Positions 24,550-34,381 of a stretch of DNA of 62,609 nt are shown here, piece after piece. This stretch comes from Candidatus Bathyarchaeota archaeon. GTDB taxonomy: Archaea > Thermoproteota > Bathyarchaeia > Bathyarchaeales > Bathyarchaeaceae. The position numbers and the translations under genes were made by a program. Position 1 is the first letter of the stretch, and the number at the start of each line of letters is the position of its first letter. The stretch covers positions 1 through 62,609 of the forward strand of contig SOJZ01000016.1 of the NCBI GenBank assembly GCA_004376295.1, written 5' to 3'. The notes under the pieces are model-generated. The model was not told the DNA's origin and did no database searches. It saw nothing but the letters and a program-made list of their open reading frames with translations.

Positions 24550-25209
24550 CTAAGACATTTTGGTATCTATTTTGAACCTATATTCCGCTTTTTTCAAGTC
24601 TTCCAAAGTGTTAATGTTGAAAAAGGTCAACAGCTCCGAATCAATTTGCTTAAGAACTAGAGTCGAAACGTACCGTATGCCCTTCAAGTGAGTTATCATA
24701 GACTGCAAGTCAAGTTTTTTCTCTTTCAAAGCAGTTTTTGCTGCGGTCAGAGCTGATTTTGTATGGTAGACGGCTTGAAGCGGTTCGATATATCCGTTAG
24801 GCCATCTTGGGATAACTGCACTTTTGTTGATACACAAATCCAAGAGCAGCAACGCTATGCGGCTTGAGACAAACGGCGTGTCACACGGAAGAAGAAGCGA
24901 ATATTTGCCCTTAGCGTCCCTAAAACCAGTTGATGCACCAATAAGAGGACTTTGTGTTCTACTTTCATCAACTACTATATTTGCTTTACCCTGCAACAAG
25001 CCTTCAATTGGGTCTATTTGACATTTTGAACTGATAACAACTACGGTTTCATCAACCACTCCAGAAATCGCATCAAGTACGTGGAGAACGAGGGGTTTAC
25101 CCGCTAATTCAACCAACCCTTTGTCCCGACCAAACCGCTTGGAGAAACCACCCGCAAGAATCACTGCCGATCTTTTCAAAGGCATCAGTCTCATTTCACT
25201 TGTAACCAT
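24550..25209 (-). CDS. mobA: MobA-type molybdopterin guanylyltransferase
   Basis: A 219-residue nucleotidyltransferase. The GTP-binding start VILAGGFSKRFGRDKGLVELAGKPL, the Asp-containing LLLPCDTPFVSS and the C-terminal NINTLEDLKKAE are typical of MobA. It attaches GMP to the pterin of Mo/W cofactors. With two tungsten AORs nearby it may also serve other Mo/W enzymes, since AOR itself uses a bispterin without nucleotide. Several in-frame starts (25209, 25194, 25185) are possible. Confidence 0.8.
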   Translation of the reverse strand: MVTSEMRLMPLKRSAVILAGGFSKRFGRDKGLVELAGKPLVLHVLDAISGVVDETVVVISSKCQIDPIEGLLQGKANIVVDESRTQSPLIGASTGFRDAKGKYSLLLPCDTPFVSSRIALLLLDLCINKSAVIPRWPNGYIEPLQAVYHTKSALTAAKTALKEKKLDLQSMITHLKGIRYVSTLVLKQIDSELLTFFNINTLEDLKKAEYRFKIDTKMS

Positions 25210-25299
25210 TCGTTCTCTTCCGCCAAATCTCCCTTCTGTTCAAACTCTTTTCGTAAAAACACCTACGCAAAACTTGATCTTTTGCATAACCGAATTCCT

Positions 25300-26196
25300 C
25301 TACACATTCAATTCGGAGAGAACGTACTGGATTATCTCGTCCGCAATGTTAATTGTAGTAACTGATTGTAATCCTCTCCACCCTGGCTGACTGTTCAGTT
25401 CAACTATCAGCGGTCCTTCAGGTCCTTCTAAGATGTCGACACCAGCCACTATACACCCGATCATTTTCGCTGCTTTCACCGCAAGATTCTTCATTTCCTT
25501 ATCCAGCTTCAACGCCACCGGCTTCGCCCCCAAGCTTACGTTTGTTTTCCAGTCGTCTGCTACTCGCCTCATAGAGGCTACGACATGATCACCTAAAACC
25601 AGCGCTCGAATATCGGAATTTCCATGCGGGATAAACTCTTGTATGTACAGAACACCGTGATGGAAGGAAACTGCTCTGAACACTCTTGTGGCAACCTCTG
25701 GGTCCGAAACTCTTGTGGAGCCAACTCCCCTTGATCCAAACAAAGGCTTTACCACAACGTCTTCTCCCAGCTCGTAGAAGGACTTCAAAGCGTCATCAGG
25801 ATTTTCTGTCACTGCTGTGCGTGGAACAGGCAATCCGTGCTCCTCCAAAAGAGCCAGCGCATAGTATTTGTCTACTGAACGTTCAATGGACAACGGGGGA
25901 TTTATGATCGGCATTCCTAGGCGTTCAAGGCGATGCAGAAGGTCCATCCTAAAGATGATTTCCTCAAGGGAACCGCGTCCGATAGGACGTATGATTAATG
26001 CGCTCAAGTCTCTAAGGATATCTGTTGCGTCCACCGACGCTTCAGGTTTATGTTTAATGCGAGCAACGATTTTGGGAAAGCTGAAACACATAGGCGTGAC
26101 GTTTCGCCTTTCCATTGCTCTTCGCAGTTGAGTGATGGTCCATCCATTCTCGTTTCCCGTGATGACCCCCATCTTCAAAACAGCATCCCTCATCAT
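25300..26196 (-). CDS. RimK-family ATP-grasp ligase (MptN/LysX-like)
   Basis: A 298-residue ATP-grasp enzyme. The central GEDVVVKPLFGSRGVGSTRV is the ATP-binding loop, and IVAGVDILEGPEGPLIVELNSQPGW supplies the metal-binding Glu and Asn. RimK relatives add glutamate or other amino acids to a carboxylate: MptN and CofF to pterin or F420, LysX/ArgX to the LysW carrier. It resembles the MptN/RimK group; substrate not proven. A MobA gene follows it on the same strand about 90 bases on. Confidence 0.8.
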   Translation of the reverse strand: MMRDAVLKMGVITGNENGWTITQLRRAMERRNVTPMCFSFPKIVARIKHKPEASVDATDILRDLSALIIRPIGRGSLEEIIFRMDLLHRLERLGMPIINPPLSIERSVDKYYALALLEEHGLPVPRTAVTENPDDALKSFYELGEDVVVKPLFGSRGVGSTRVSDPEVATRVFRAVSFHHGVLYIQEFIPHGNSDIRALVLGDHVVASMRRVADDWKTNVSLGAKPVALKLDKEMKNLAVKAAKMIGCIVAGVDILEGPEGPLIVELNSQPGWRGLQSVTTINIADEIIQYVLSELNV

Positions 26197-26260
26197 CAGC
26201 CTTTATTCGGATTAAGGAATAAAGGTTAGCGTTGCCAACTGCTTTTTTATCTGCGAGAAT

Positions 26261-27211
26261 CTAAAATTTATGGACATGTTGTATGAGTTGTTTGGCGTTT
26301 TCCATCTTCTCGGAGAGGTTTAGATGCAGATACACTCCAAACTCGTTGTAGTATGGTGGACCCCTCCTTGAAAACAACGTTAAAATCTTTCCACCATGAT
26401 TTATCTTGAAACCTTCCCCAGTCGGTTCGTGTCCCCGAATCAACACCTTGACATTCAACATTTTTAGAAGCTTCTCTGTGATATCTTCACCAAAAAGTCT
26501 TCCAGCCCCTCTAGGCGAGGGATAAGTCCCCCTCATACCCTCTCTAGGGTCACTCCAAAGTATCTCCTCCAGATGGGGTTCGCGTGGATGCTTCTCATGA
26601 GCGAAGGCTAAATCCTCTATTGTAGAAGCTTGGCTTGGCACTCCGCCGTGAAGCAAAACGTACCTTTCGTCTATAAGCACTCCACTGTACAAATAGTTGA
26701 AAAGTTCACGTATCCTCATATAGACATGTGGTGCAACATCGCCGAACTTCCTCTGCAGGTGAGCTAGCAAATCGTGTGGATAGGCGAGGAGGTCATCAGG
26801 TCCTTCGTGATTGCCTCTCATGAGAACAACATGCTTTGGAAACAGTTCTTTGAGCTTTAAGATAACGTAGTAGACCTCGGGCGAGTGGAGTCCTCGGTCT
26901 CCGTAATCTCCAAGGAAGATCATAGTGACGTCTTCATCTTTACGGCTTTTCTTCATGAAATCGCTGTCTCTCAAAACAATCATGAGGCTCTCCAAGTCTC
27001 CATGGATGTCTCCAACGACGATTGCCTCACCTACTGAGGGTGTTGAAACAAGCCTGCCGGTAATTTGCATGCTTCCTATTTGTCCGTTCTCTTTAGCCAA
27101 TAGCTGCGTGGCTTTTTCAACTAGCTGGAGAAATTCGTTGATATCTACTTTCTTAGCCATGTCGATTATGTTAGAAGGGTCTTTAACGTTGATGGCCACA
27201 TTCATCACCAT
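26261..27211 (-). CDS. PPP-family serine/threonine phosphatase
   Basis: A 316-residue metallophosphatase with the PPP signatures GDIHGDLES, FLGDYGDRG (usually GDYVDRG) and LMRGNHEGPD, plus the later LLHGGVPS and IRGHEPTGEG histidines. All metal ligands are present, so it should be active. An N-terminal helical segment of about 60 residues precedes the catalytic domain. Archaeal PPP enzymes dephosphorylate proteins; targets here are unknown. It lies on the same strand upstream of the ATP-grasp gene. Confidence 0.88.
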   Translation of the reverse strand: MVMNVAINVKDPSNIIDMAKKVDINEFLQLVEKATQLLAKENGQIGSMQITGRLVSTPSVGEAIVVGDIHGDLESLMIVLRDSDFMKKSRKDEDVTMIFLGDYGDRGLHSPEVYYVILKLKELFPKHVVLMRGNHEGPDDLLAYPHDLLAHLQRKFGDVAPHVYMRIRELFNYLYSGVLIDERYVLLHGGVPSQASTIEDLAFAHEKHPREPHLEEILWSDPREGMRGTYPSPRGAGRLFGEDITEKLLKMLNVKVLIRGHEPTGEGFKINHGGKILTLFSRRGPPYYNEFGVYLHLNLSEKMENAKQLIQHVHKF

Positions 27212-27348
27212 TCGTCTAAATACGTACTATAGATGATTGAGCTTCTTCAAATAATATTTCTAAGTTTTGGTTCTTGTCTGAGCATTTTCTTGATGTTTTC
27301 ACTTAGCGGTTCATCTTAGACGTTAAAAGAGGGGCACTACGCCAGATG

Positions 27349-27679
27349 TTACTTCTCGTATGGAGTGAAGCAGAGGAACTTTAGAGTTTTGTCTCCTACG
27401 TTTTTGAAGCAGTGAGGGACGTTTGGCGGGATAAAGATGGCATAGCCTGGGCCGACGCGTTTTTCTTGGTCTCTGCATTCAACTAAGTAGTGTCCATCCA
27501 GAATGAAGACTTCGTGTTCCCATCTGTGTGAGTGGTGTGCCGAGTGTCCTTTTGGCTTTACTTCGAAGTAGCGCATAGCGAAGTTTTTTGCACCGTCGTC
27601 TTTCGTTATCAACCATCTGACTTGGATGTCTTTGTATCCGGGTTCTTCCGGGGACTTTGATTGCCTTGAGACTCTTCAT
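27349..27679 (-). pseudogene. Cupin, apparently frameshifted near its N-terminus
   Basis: The 87-codon frame ending at 27349 is a single-domain cupin (HHSHRWEHEVFILDGHYLV, PPNVPHCFKNVGD) with metal-binding histidines intact, but it starts mid-domain at a TTG. Upstream in the same frame the codons read EEPGYKDIQVRWLITKDD, the expected cupin N-terminus, yet no start codon exists before a stop. An ATG at 27679 opens MKSLKAIKVP in another frame. Removing one C from the CCCC run (GGGG at 27650-27653 on +) joins them into a 109-residue cupin. It may be a sequencing error, a recent mutation or a shift. Confidence 0.7.
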
Positions 27680-27737
27680 AATTTTCGCTGTGTTAATAGT
27701 AAAACGATTTCTAAACAAAAAAGAAAAAAGGGAAAGT

Positions 27738-29345
27738 TTAGCCAAGAATTCTTTCAATCGCGTCAGCATCTACCTCTTCGGCTAACGGAATCCTCGTAAC
27801 CTCGGCAGCTCTCTTTGACAACGCCATCAAATCACCACGCTCAATCAAATTCAGCTTCCACTTTCGGGCTCCCGCCATCAACTGCTTTAAGCCAACTCCA
27901 ATGCGGTCGGTAAGATAGCTGTGAAGGCCCACAGCTTCCCAAGGAATTTCTTTGAATCTCTTTCCATATTTGGCTTTTAACTCAGGAACGATAATGAAGA
28001 ACTTTTCCGGCGTCGTGCCATAACGTTGCGCAAAAGTCTTAGGTAACTTGCCTTCCTTAGCCAATTCCATGAAATATGAAGCTTTCATCGTAGCAGTTAA
28101 TGGAGACCTGCCCATCAAAACGCCTTTCACATATGGTCCATCACCAAAGTTGCTCATAGCAATAGCCTTGAAAATCTGTGTCTCACTAATGAAGCCACCG
28201 GCCATAAGGATGTCTGGCACAAATCGGCCTTTCTTTCGCAAAATCTCTGCACACTTCAAAACCCATGCTTCCAAGTAGACCGTGGGAATACTCATTTCAT
28301 CCATCATAGGCACGGGACTCATACCCGTTCCGCCTCCAGCACCGTCAAATGTTACAGCCTCGATCTTCGCCTCTGAAGCCAGCTTCATTGTGTAAGCAAT
28401 CGCGGACGGTCTGTACGCCCCGGTTTTTAGACTGACATGTTTTGCGCCTTGACTTCTCAGCCACTCGATATCCTCGATGAAGCCTCTTTCTTTCGGTATG
28501 CCCACGCGGCTGTGTCTCTCGAAGGATTTGAACACTCCTTCTTTGAACGCCTCTTGCACTATTGGGTCTTCTGGGTCTGGAATTACGATGTAGCCTCGCT
28601 TTTTCAGCATAATTGCCTTGTCAAGGTTTCGAATTCGAACTTCGCCTCCGATGGCTTTGGCGCCTTGTCCCCATTTTCTCTCAATTATGTTCACTTCTAG
28701 CTTGGAGATGGCGTAAACGTCCACCCCTAGTCGCTGGTCTTCCACATTGGTTTGAACTACTATATCTCCGTATTTTCCATCCCAAAACTTTCGGAACAAG
28801 TCGACTCTTCGTTTCAGCTCCTTTGAGTAAGTTACTTTGCCTCCCTCAAATTTTGATTCCATGTCCATTCCGCACACATTTTCTCCGACGGTTAGGATGA
28901 TACCTGAAAGAGCGCAACCTATTGCCAAGCCTTCCCAGTTTCGCCTGCCCACTTCGGTTGAACCGAATGCGCCTGCTACGATGGGGAGTTTGAGGGGGAT
29001 GCCGGCTATCTTGGTTTCTGTGTTCACGTTAGGAAAGAGCGCCACATCCGAGTCTGCTTCGATGCCGTGTACCTCAAAGACGGATGATTGAATGTTAAAG
29101 TGGGACCAGTCTAACCCAAAGTCTTTGAGCGCCCCAGCGGTGCTAGAACCGAATTGCAGAGGCTCTGGATATAGAGTTTCTCTTCCTCGGAAAGTGGACA
29201 AGCCGATTTCGCAGAGGAAGGGGCAGTTTCGGATGCATATCGGGCACATACCACTTGTTGGACTAAGATCTTTCACTCGTGTCATTGTTCCGGTGGTGGA
29301 TTTGCTGTTTAGGTATGAAGAGTTTCTTGAAACACGTTCTGGCAT
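27738..29345 (-). CDS. FMN-binding glutamate synthase-like protein
   Basis: A 535-residue protein of the archaeal GltB central-domain type: an N-terminal cysteine motif MCPICIRNCPFLCE (about 33-46), then a TIM-barrel FMN domain with EVRIRNLDKAIMLKKRGY, HVSLKTGAYRP, FDGAGGGTGMSPVPMMDE and LMAGGFISETQIFKAIAMSN. The glutaminase domain is absent, as in other archaeal stand-alone forms, so ammonia or a partner would supply nitrogen. The GltD-like flavoprotein at 3454 is far away and operonic with hdr genes. Function as a glutamate synthase is therefore tentative. Confidence 0.82.
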   Translation of the reverse strand: MPERVSRNSSYLNSKSTTGTMTRVKDLSPTSGMCPICIRNCPFLCEIGLSTFRGRETLYPEPLQFGSSTAGALKDFGLDWSHFNIQSSVFEVHGIEADSDVALFPNVNTETKIAGIPLKLPIVAGAFGSTEVGRRNWEGLAIGCALSGIILTVGENVCGMDMESKFEGGKVTYSKELKRRVDLFRKFWDGKYGDIVVQTNVEDQRLGVDVYAISKLEVNIIERKWGQGAKAIGGEVRIRNLDKAIMLKKRGYIVIPDPEDPIVQEAFKEGVFKSFERHSRVGIPKERGFIEDIEWLRSQGAKHVSLKTGAYRPSAIAYTMKLASEAKIEAVTFDGAGGGTGMSPVPMMDEMSIPTVYLEAWVLKCAEILRKKGRFVPDILMAGGFISETQIFKAIAMSNFGDGPYVKGVLMGRSPLTATMKASYFMELAKEGKLPKTFAQRYGTTPEKFFIIVPELKAKYGKRFKEIPWEAVGLHSYLTDRIGVGLKQLMAGARKWKLNLIERGDLMALSKRAAEVTRIPLAEEVDADAIERILG

Positions 29346-29523
29346 TTCACTTCACCTTTACGTTTGTAAACCTAGAGTATTGGAAATACAGAAACTACGC
29401 TTTTAAATGTTACTTCCTACGACAAGTACAAACACGCCTCTACGAGAAAATTAGTACAAAATGAACACAAAAACGGTTTTAGATAAATTCTCGCTTTAAA
29501 TTTATTCAAAGGACCAATGTTTT

Positions 29524-31521
29524 TTAAGACTTTATAACTCCTCTCCCCAAAGGTATGAATCTCTGTATTTCTTCCAGAGGAATTTCAAGAATTCGTTTTT
29601 GTAACACCTCAGAAAATTTTTTTGCCAAAAGCCCTCGGATATGTTTTGCAAGCCCACCGCTTTTTTGGGTCCCTGGAATTATTTCAACGTAGACGCTTGT
29701 CTGTTTAGAGATGGCTTCTATGGGGCCTCCAACAACCAGAGGGCATCCTTCTTTCATCTGAATCCCAATAGCAATCTTCAAGGGCACATTCCGGATATAG
29801 TTTTTCGATCCACGAATAATAAATGCTCCTCTCTTTAGTGGTAAGGCGACTTTGCTCACTTGTTTAGGAGAAACCCAGTAAACGTTAAGCGTGTCGAACA
29901 TTTCCCTCCAAGCTCGGGAATATGAAGCTGCAAGTTGAGCTGATTCGTTCATTGTTTGTTCGGGCGGATGTTTTCCTTCGGTCTTGATCAAAACGAAGGG
30001 CGCGCCGACGACATCCGCGTGGAAAACAACATCATGAGGTTCCATGTGTTTTTTGACAAGAACTTCATTAGTTGTTGCGTCTCTTCCTCCGAGCACAAGG
30101 AAACCATCCGAAGAATGAAACCATCGGAATTTTTCGTACCAAGCCTTTTTCCGTCTTTCAGGTGGAAGCTTGCGGTTTTCCTTCACTAGTTTAACCCTTT
30201 GTTGTTGCAAATCCATAATCTTGGTTGGGGTTTCTTTTAGCGCTTTCTTAACTCCCTCAAGTTTCCTTTTGGCTTTTTTCGCTTTCTTGTAATAGTTTGC
30301 TGCGTTGACTTGAATGGAACTGCGAGTGTTAAGAGGGAACACCAAGCCGTCTACTGAAACGTTGAGTATTAGGCGTTCAGGCTGAAGAGAATAAAAGTGA
30401 ATGGCGGGGATATGTTCTGCTTTCTTTTCCTTTTCGATGCTTGAGACTATTTGTTTCCAAGATTTTCCGTCTCTTTTCTCGCCCACGATTTTTTGGAGGA
30501 GAAACTGTAAGTCGTTGAGGTGTGTATAGATTATGTCACCAATTTTTCTGTTTTGTTCAATCTTCTCTATTGAATCTTTCAAGGCTTTCTGTTGTCTTTT
30601 AAGGATTCTTCGTTGTTTTGCCAGCTCTTTCTCAGCTTCTTTAGAAACCTCGACTACCCTTTCTTCCACCGCTGTCTTTGTGGAGTATTCATCGAGAGCC
30701 TTGTTGACAGTTTTATATGGTTTTTGTTTGAAGTGGGCATATTTTTTTAGGAGCATGGGAGTCACATCAATCCACACACCTCGTTCATTAACCACGATAC
30801 AAGGTTCTACATTCCCAGTTTTAAAAATGGAAAGAATTTGGTGGACCTCATCGAAAATTCTATCCATCTCTTGGCTCGTAAGGGATTCACAAGCAACATC
30901 TTTGTTGACACCCGCACGAAGAAGAAATTCCTCGGCGTAGAGCCCACCGACGCTCAGAAATTTCGTGAGAGCCTTTACTATTTCTAGTTGTCCTAGAGTT
31001 TTTATCTCGCCGAAGTCTGGGCGACTTAGTTTGAAAGGGTTTCTGCCGCGTGGAGGAGCGTGCTGGAAGACTTCGCCACGCAAAATGTTTCGGTCTCGCA
31101 TTCTCCGATACGTTAGGGCGTGTAAAATCTTGTTTTGTGGGTCCACCAGAATGATGTTTCCTCCACCGAATAGTTCAGATATAAGTTGGAAGTTCCCTTT
31201 TCCCGTGCTTACGTAAATTATGACGGTTCGTTCAAACTCGTGCTGTTGGATTCCTGTGATCCTACCGTTTCTGAGGTGTTTTCTGAGAGCCATACAAAAG
31301 GCGGTGGGCCTTTTTGGTTTTTCAAGAGCATACGAGGTTAGGTGAAGTCGCTTTCCCGCCTCTATGAGTAGATGAAGAGATGGTTGGCTTGGTTGACGAA
31401 GCTTTAAAAGCAGAGTAGTGGGATTAATTTGGTAAATGTTATCAATGCGAGCATCCTTAATAGTTTGGTCAAGTTCAGGAGTAAGCGCGGCAATGTCGAA
31501 ACTCGTCATCTCTTCCTTCAA
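29524..31521 (-). CDS. rqcH: RqcH/NEMF ribosome-quality-control protein
   Basis: A 665-residue NFACT protein: NFACT-N at about 1-210 (LRQPSQPSLHLLIEAGKRLHLT), coiled-coil helices at about 285-450 (KEAEKELAKQRRILKRQQKA), and the NFACT-R domain at about 460-590 (WFHSSDGFLVLGGRDATTNEVLVKKH, VVFHADVVGAPFVLIKTEG). The family binds split 50S-peptidyl-tRNA complexes and recruits tRNA to add C-terminal tails. Length is typical for archaea. It is divergent from the PKD gene by 27 bases. Confidence 0.92.
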   Translation of the reverse strand: MKEEMTSFDIAALTPELDQTIKDARIDNIYQINPTTLLLKLRQPSQPSLHLLIEAGKRLHLTSYALEKPKRPTAFCMALRKHLRNGRITGIQQHEFERTVIIYVSTGKGNFQLISELFGGGNIILVDPQNKILHALTYRRMRDRNILRGEVFQHAPPRGRNPFKLSRPDFGEIKTLGQLEIVKALTKFLSVGGLYAEEFLLRAGVNKDVACESLTSQEMDRIFDEVHQILSIFKTGNVEPCIVVNERGVWIDVTPMLLKKYAHFKQKPYKTVNKALDEYSTKTAVEERVVEVSKEAEKELAKQRRILKRQQKALKDSIEKIEQNRKIGDIIYTHLNDLQFLLQKIVGEKRDGKSWKQIVSSIEKEKKAEHIPAIHFYSLQPERLILNVSVDGLVFPLNTRSSIQVNAANYYKKAKKAKRKLEGVKKALKETPTKIMDLQQQRVKLVKENRKLPPERRKKAWYEKFRWFHSSDGFLVLGGRDATTNEVLVKKHMEPHDVVFHADVVGAPFVLIKTEGKHPPEQTMNESAQLAASYSRAWREMFDTLNVYWVSPKQVSKVALPLKRGAFIIRGSKNYIRNVPLKIAIGIQMKEGCPLVVGGPIEAISKQTSVYVEIIPGTQKSGGLAKHIRGLLAKKFSEVLQKRILEIPLEEIQRFIPLGRGVIKS

Positions 31522-31548
31522 TGTGGTTCCCTTTAAGAAGGTGAGAAA

Positions 31549-32067
31549 ATGAAGCCTTTAAGCGTTGTTTATTCAATCAGAGCCTGCTTAGGCATTGTTG
31601 CAGCTGCAATGTGTGTTCTTCTGAGGCTTGACGACCTTTTAACTGGCATTTCACTTGGAATCTTTTTTTATCTTCTCACATATTATTTTCTTAAGCATTT
31701 TTTCGTTGCCAAGGTGGAAAAACCGTCTAAAATAATGACTATGGGAATAGGTGCCTATTTCCTTACGTTTGCTGTTGTATTTGGTTTGTTGTTTACACTT
31801 ATGATTCCTACAGCTGTTTTCACGTACTCAGTCGCAGATCAAACAGTAACCTTCGACGCGACAGGAAGCTATGATCTATTTAGTGGCATCGAGAGCTTCG
31901 TTTGGGATTTTGGAGACGAAAATATAACCACAACAACCGACTCGTCAATGACCCACACATACACGGCTCCTGGCAATTATTCAGTTATCTTAACTGTTAA
32001 AGACGACGAAGGATATACAAGTACGTCGCAAAAAGTCGTCACAGTTACCAACAGCACTGAAACCTAG
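31549..32067 (+). CDS. Membrane-anchored PKD-domain protein
   Basis: A 172-residue protein with three hydrophobic segments (about 8-24, 28-48 and 60-86) followed by an extracellular PKD domain (about 92-170: FDATGSYDLFSGIESFVWDFGDE, HTYTAPGNYSVILTVKDDEG). PKD domains are beta-sandwich modules of surface proteins. The last hydrophobic segment leads straight into the PKD domain, placing it outside. No partner is evident. Confidence 0.75.
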   Translation: MKPLSVVYSIRACLGIVAAAMCVLLRLDDLLTGISLGIFFYLLTYYFLKHFFVAKVEKPSKIMTMGIGAYFLTFAVVFGLLFTLMIPTAVFTYSVADQTVTFDATGSYDLFSGIESFVWDFGDENITTTTDSSMTHTYTAPGNYSVILTVKDDEGYTSTSQKVVTVTNSTET

Positions 32068-32086
32068 AAAATAAAAAGGAGCACCG

Positions 32087-32575
32087 TTATACAAGTTTCG
32101 TCTGTACAATTCTTTTGAGTTTAGCACTCGTCTCAGATTCAATTTGTTTGGGCTTAATTTTGGATGCCTCTTGAGGTTTTTTCTTTGTTTGCTGCTTAGA
32201 TTTCACGCTTTTCATGGTCTTAACCTCCATAGGCTTCTCAAGTTTTGTTAGTATGCGCATGTAGTTAGCCCAAGCTGAGAAGAAACCCCGGTCATAATCA
32301 GCGTGAAGCTTGTTCCTAGTGTGTTTTAAGAATTCGCGTCGATAATTTTTTAACTCGTCTGGGTTGTTGAAATCGTTGTTTGAAAGAAAAGCATATCGGT
32401 CGTTATTCGATTTTTTGGCTAAAAATATGCCGTGGAGCGCCTGAAAATATCCGCTGTTCCACTCGGTTTTCTGTATTCTCTGCTCTAGTCGTTCAAGCAT
32501 TCGTTCTGCCTCGGCGAACCGTCTCTTTGTTACAAGTTGAAAGAATCGTGTCACGAAGGCTGACGGGATAGGCAT
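32087..32575 (-). CDS. Conserved hypothetical protein coupled to radA
   Basis: A 162-residue protein of helical appearance (about 1-110) with a Lys-rich, low-complexity C-terminal tail (about 118-162). It begins one base after the radA stop on the same strand, so it is almost certainly cotranslated with RadA. I recognise no family; the basic tail suggests nucleic-acid contact. Confidence 0.65.
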   Translation of the reverse strand: MPIPSAFVTRFFQLVTKRRFAEAERMLERLEQRIQKTEWNSGYFQALHGIFLAKKSNNDRYAFLSNNDFNNPDELKNYRREFLKHTRNKLHADYDRGFFSAWANYMRILTKLEKPMEVKTMKSVKSKQQTKKKPQEASKIKPKQIESETSAKLKRIVQTKLV

Positions 32576-32576
32576 T

Positions 32577-33566
32577 TTATCTTCGTCTCGGCTTATCTTC
32601 CTCGGCTACGTCTTCTACTCCGTTTTCAGTGATCTTGAACACCCTCTCACCTTCGGGTAGGTAGGAGCTTGAAACGAGGCGGGCGATTCTTACGGGTCCG
32701 CGTGCAGATTTGCGAAGGTATAAGCGGGTGCTGCTTGTATGTGCAACGATGTGACCGCCGATGGGATGTATGGCGTCGCCGAAGAAAACGTCTGGCTTGG
32801 CCATCACTTGATTTGTTACAACTGCGGCGGCGTTGAAGGCGCGAGCTAACCGTACTAGTTTGTGCATGTGTTTGTTGAGCTTCTGTTGCCTCTCCGCTAG
32901 CATTCCTCTGCCGAGGTATTCGCTTCTAAAGTGGGAGGTTAGGGAGTCTACGATGATTAGGCGGATGCCGTTTTCTTTTATTATTTTATCTGCGTTGTCG
33001 AGGAGAAACATTTGGTGGTCTGAGGTGTATGCTTCAGCGACTATGATGTTTTTGGCTACCTCTTCGGGGACTAAGCCTAGATGTTGTGCCATTTGGACGA
33101 TGCGTTCGGTTCTGAAGGTGTTTTCTGTGTCGATGTATAGGGCTCCGGTGTTTAGTCCTCCTTTTTCAGTGGGTAGCTGCACGTTTACGCATAGTTGGTG
33201 GCACATTTGACTTTTGCCGCTTCCGTATTCTCCGTAGAATTCTGTGATTGTTTGAGTTTCGATTCCGCCTCCTATGAGTTCATTCATTGTTTTGCTTCCT
33301 GTCGTTAGCCGTAGGACGTTTTGTCGCATTTTTAATAGTTCGTCTGCTCGGATGAAAGAGACGGTGAGAGACGATCTTGCTATGCGGATGACTTCTAAGG
33401 CTTTTTTTTCGCCGATGCCTGCGGATTGTAGTTCTCGTGCTGCTGCTGTGCCTAGGGATTCTACTGTGTGGAAACCTAATTCGTGTAGTTTTTGTGCTGT
33501 TGCTGGTCCGATGCCTGGTAGGTCTTCAAGGTATTCATACTTTTTTTGTTGAGGTTCTTCGGTCAT
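32577..33566 (-). CDS. radA: RadA recombinase
   Basis: A 329-residue archaeal RecA/Rad51 homologue. N-terminal helix-hairpin-helix domain ([18 protein letters not shown], about 16-33), Walker [14 protein letters not shown] at about 111-123, Walker [16 protein letters not shown], and L2-region [23 protein letters not shown]. It forms the recombination filament on single-stranded DNA. The 5' part of the gene is A/C-rich on its coding strand, and the AGACCCCC repeat copy C lies upstream. Confidence 0.95.
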   Translation of the reverse strand: MTEEPQQKKYEYLEDLPGIGPATAQKLHELGFHTVESLGTAAARELQSAGIGEKKALEVIRIARSSLTVSFIRADELLKMRQNVLRLTTGSKTMNELIGGGIETQTITEFYGEYGSGKSQMCHQLCVNVQLPTEKGGLNTGALYIDTENTFRTERIVQMAQHLGLVPEEVAKNIIVAEAYTSDHQMFLLDNADKIIKENGIRLIIVDSLTSHFRSEYLGRGMLAERQQKLNKHMHKLVRLARAFNAAAVVTNQVMAKPDVFFGDAIHPIGGHIVAHTSSTRLYLRKSARGPVRIARLVSSSYLPEGERVFKITENGVEDVAEEDKPRRR

Positions 33567-34381
33567 TTTGGCTCCTCGGTTGAGGGTTTGAGGGAAAGTT
33601 GGGTTATGGTATATTTAAATTAGTTGAAGGAACAGATAAAAGGTTCTGTGAGAGTGTTGGCTGAAACTAATGGTAATCTCTCTGAATATATGGGTTTTGT
33701 TGATTTGTTTGGATGTTGTTACTTATTTGTGTGTGTCTCTCTTTTTAGACCCCCTATAATTTTTTTACAGTTTCTTAGTCTCTCTCTTTCTAGACCCCCT
33801 ACCTAGGGGGGTGGTTGCTGCAAAGCTTGTTTTTCGTTGGTTTTCTGGAAGTAAGCTTAAAAGCGGTTTATCCCACGTTTAAAAATGTATCTGAACGTAT
33901 GGAATTGTCGGAAAAAGGTGGAAAAGGTGGGAATTGACGTTGCCCGTATCAGAAACCTCGTGGTTTCACGCGGATTTTGTTTTCTTCGGCATACTGAAGT
34001 TGACTGGTCAGTATGGGTGAACTTGTTCCGAGGCTGAAAACATCTATTTCGTTGAAAGAGATGGCGAAGTTTTGATTATGCTATGGATCATGTATGCATA
34101 TTAGGTACCTAGAGTCTTGATGCTCTCTAGAACTGCAAATACTCCGGCAGCTCTAGCCCTCCTCTCAAGGTATTCTTGGTCTAATTTACCTTCTTGCCTA
34201 ACCAACACACTTTTGACATCCTGTTCATCATTCACACCTCAATTGGGTCTCGCCAGCTTGTTGCATGCATGCACAGAACAAAGAACAAATCAGCATTCTT
34301 CAAAATAAAGAAAAACCTCAAAAATCCCTAACAAGTTTTAATAACTCTTTGGTTAATGTCATATCGGAGTGTAGCTGCACC
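33567..34381. other. 815-base gap upstream of radA, no supported gene
   Basis: Short frames here (33624-33806, 34117-34308) show no family features or ribosome-binding sites. The gap contains the radA promoter region, repeat copy C (33735-33811) and a TTGCATGCATGCAC motif (34262-34275). Two further near-repeats GGAAAAAGGTGGAAAAGGTGG lie around 33910-33930. Nothing else is identifiable. Confidence 0.5.
33735..33811 (+). repeat. AGACCCCC-TATAATTTTTTT motif, copy C (double)
   Basis: First half (33735-33766) is GTCTCTCTTTTT then AGACCCCCTATAATTTTTTT. The second half (33778-33811) repeats GTCTCTCTCTTTCT then AGACCCCCTA, here closed into a 7-bp hairpin CCCCCTA/TAGGGGG (33795-33801, 33804-33810). 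The double arrangement matches copy A read on the minus strand, including TTTCTTA between the halves. No 10-bp iterons follow. Confidence 0.7.
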
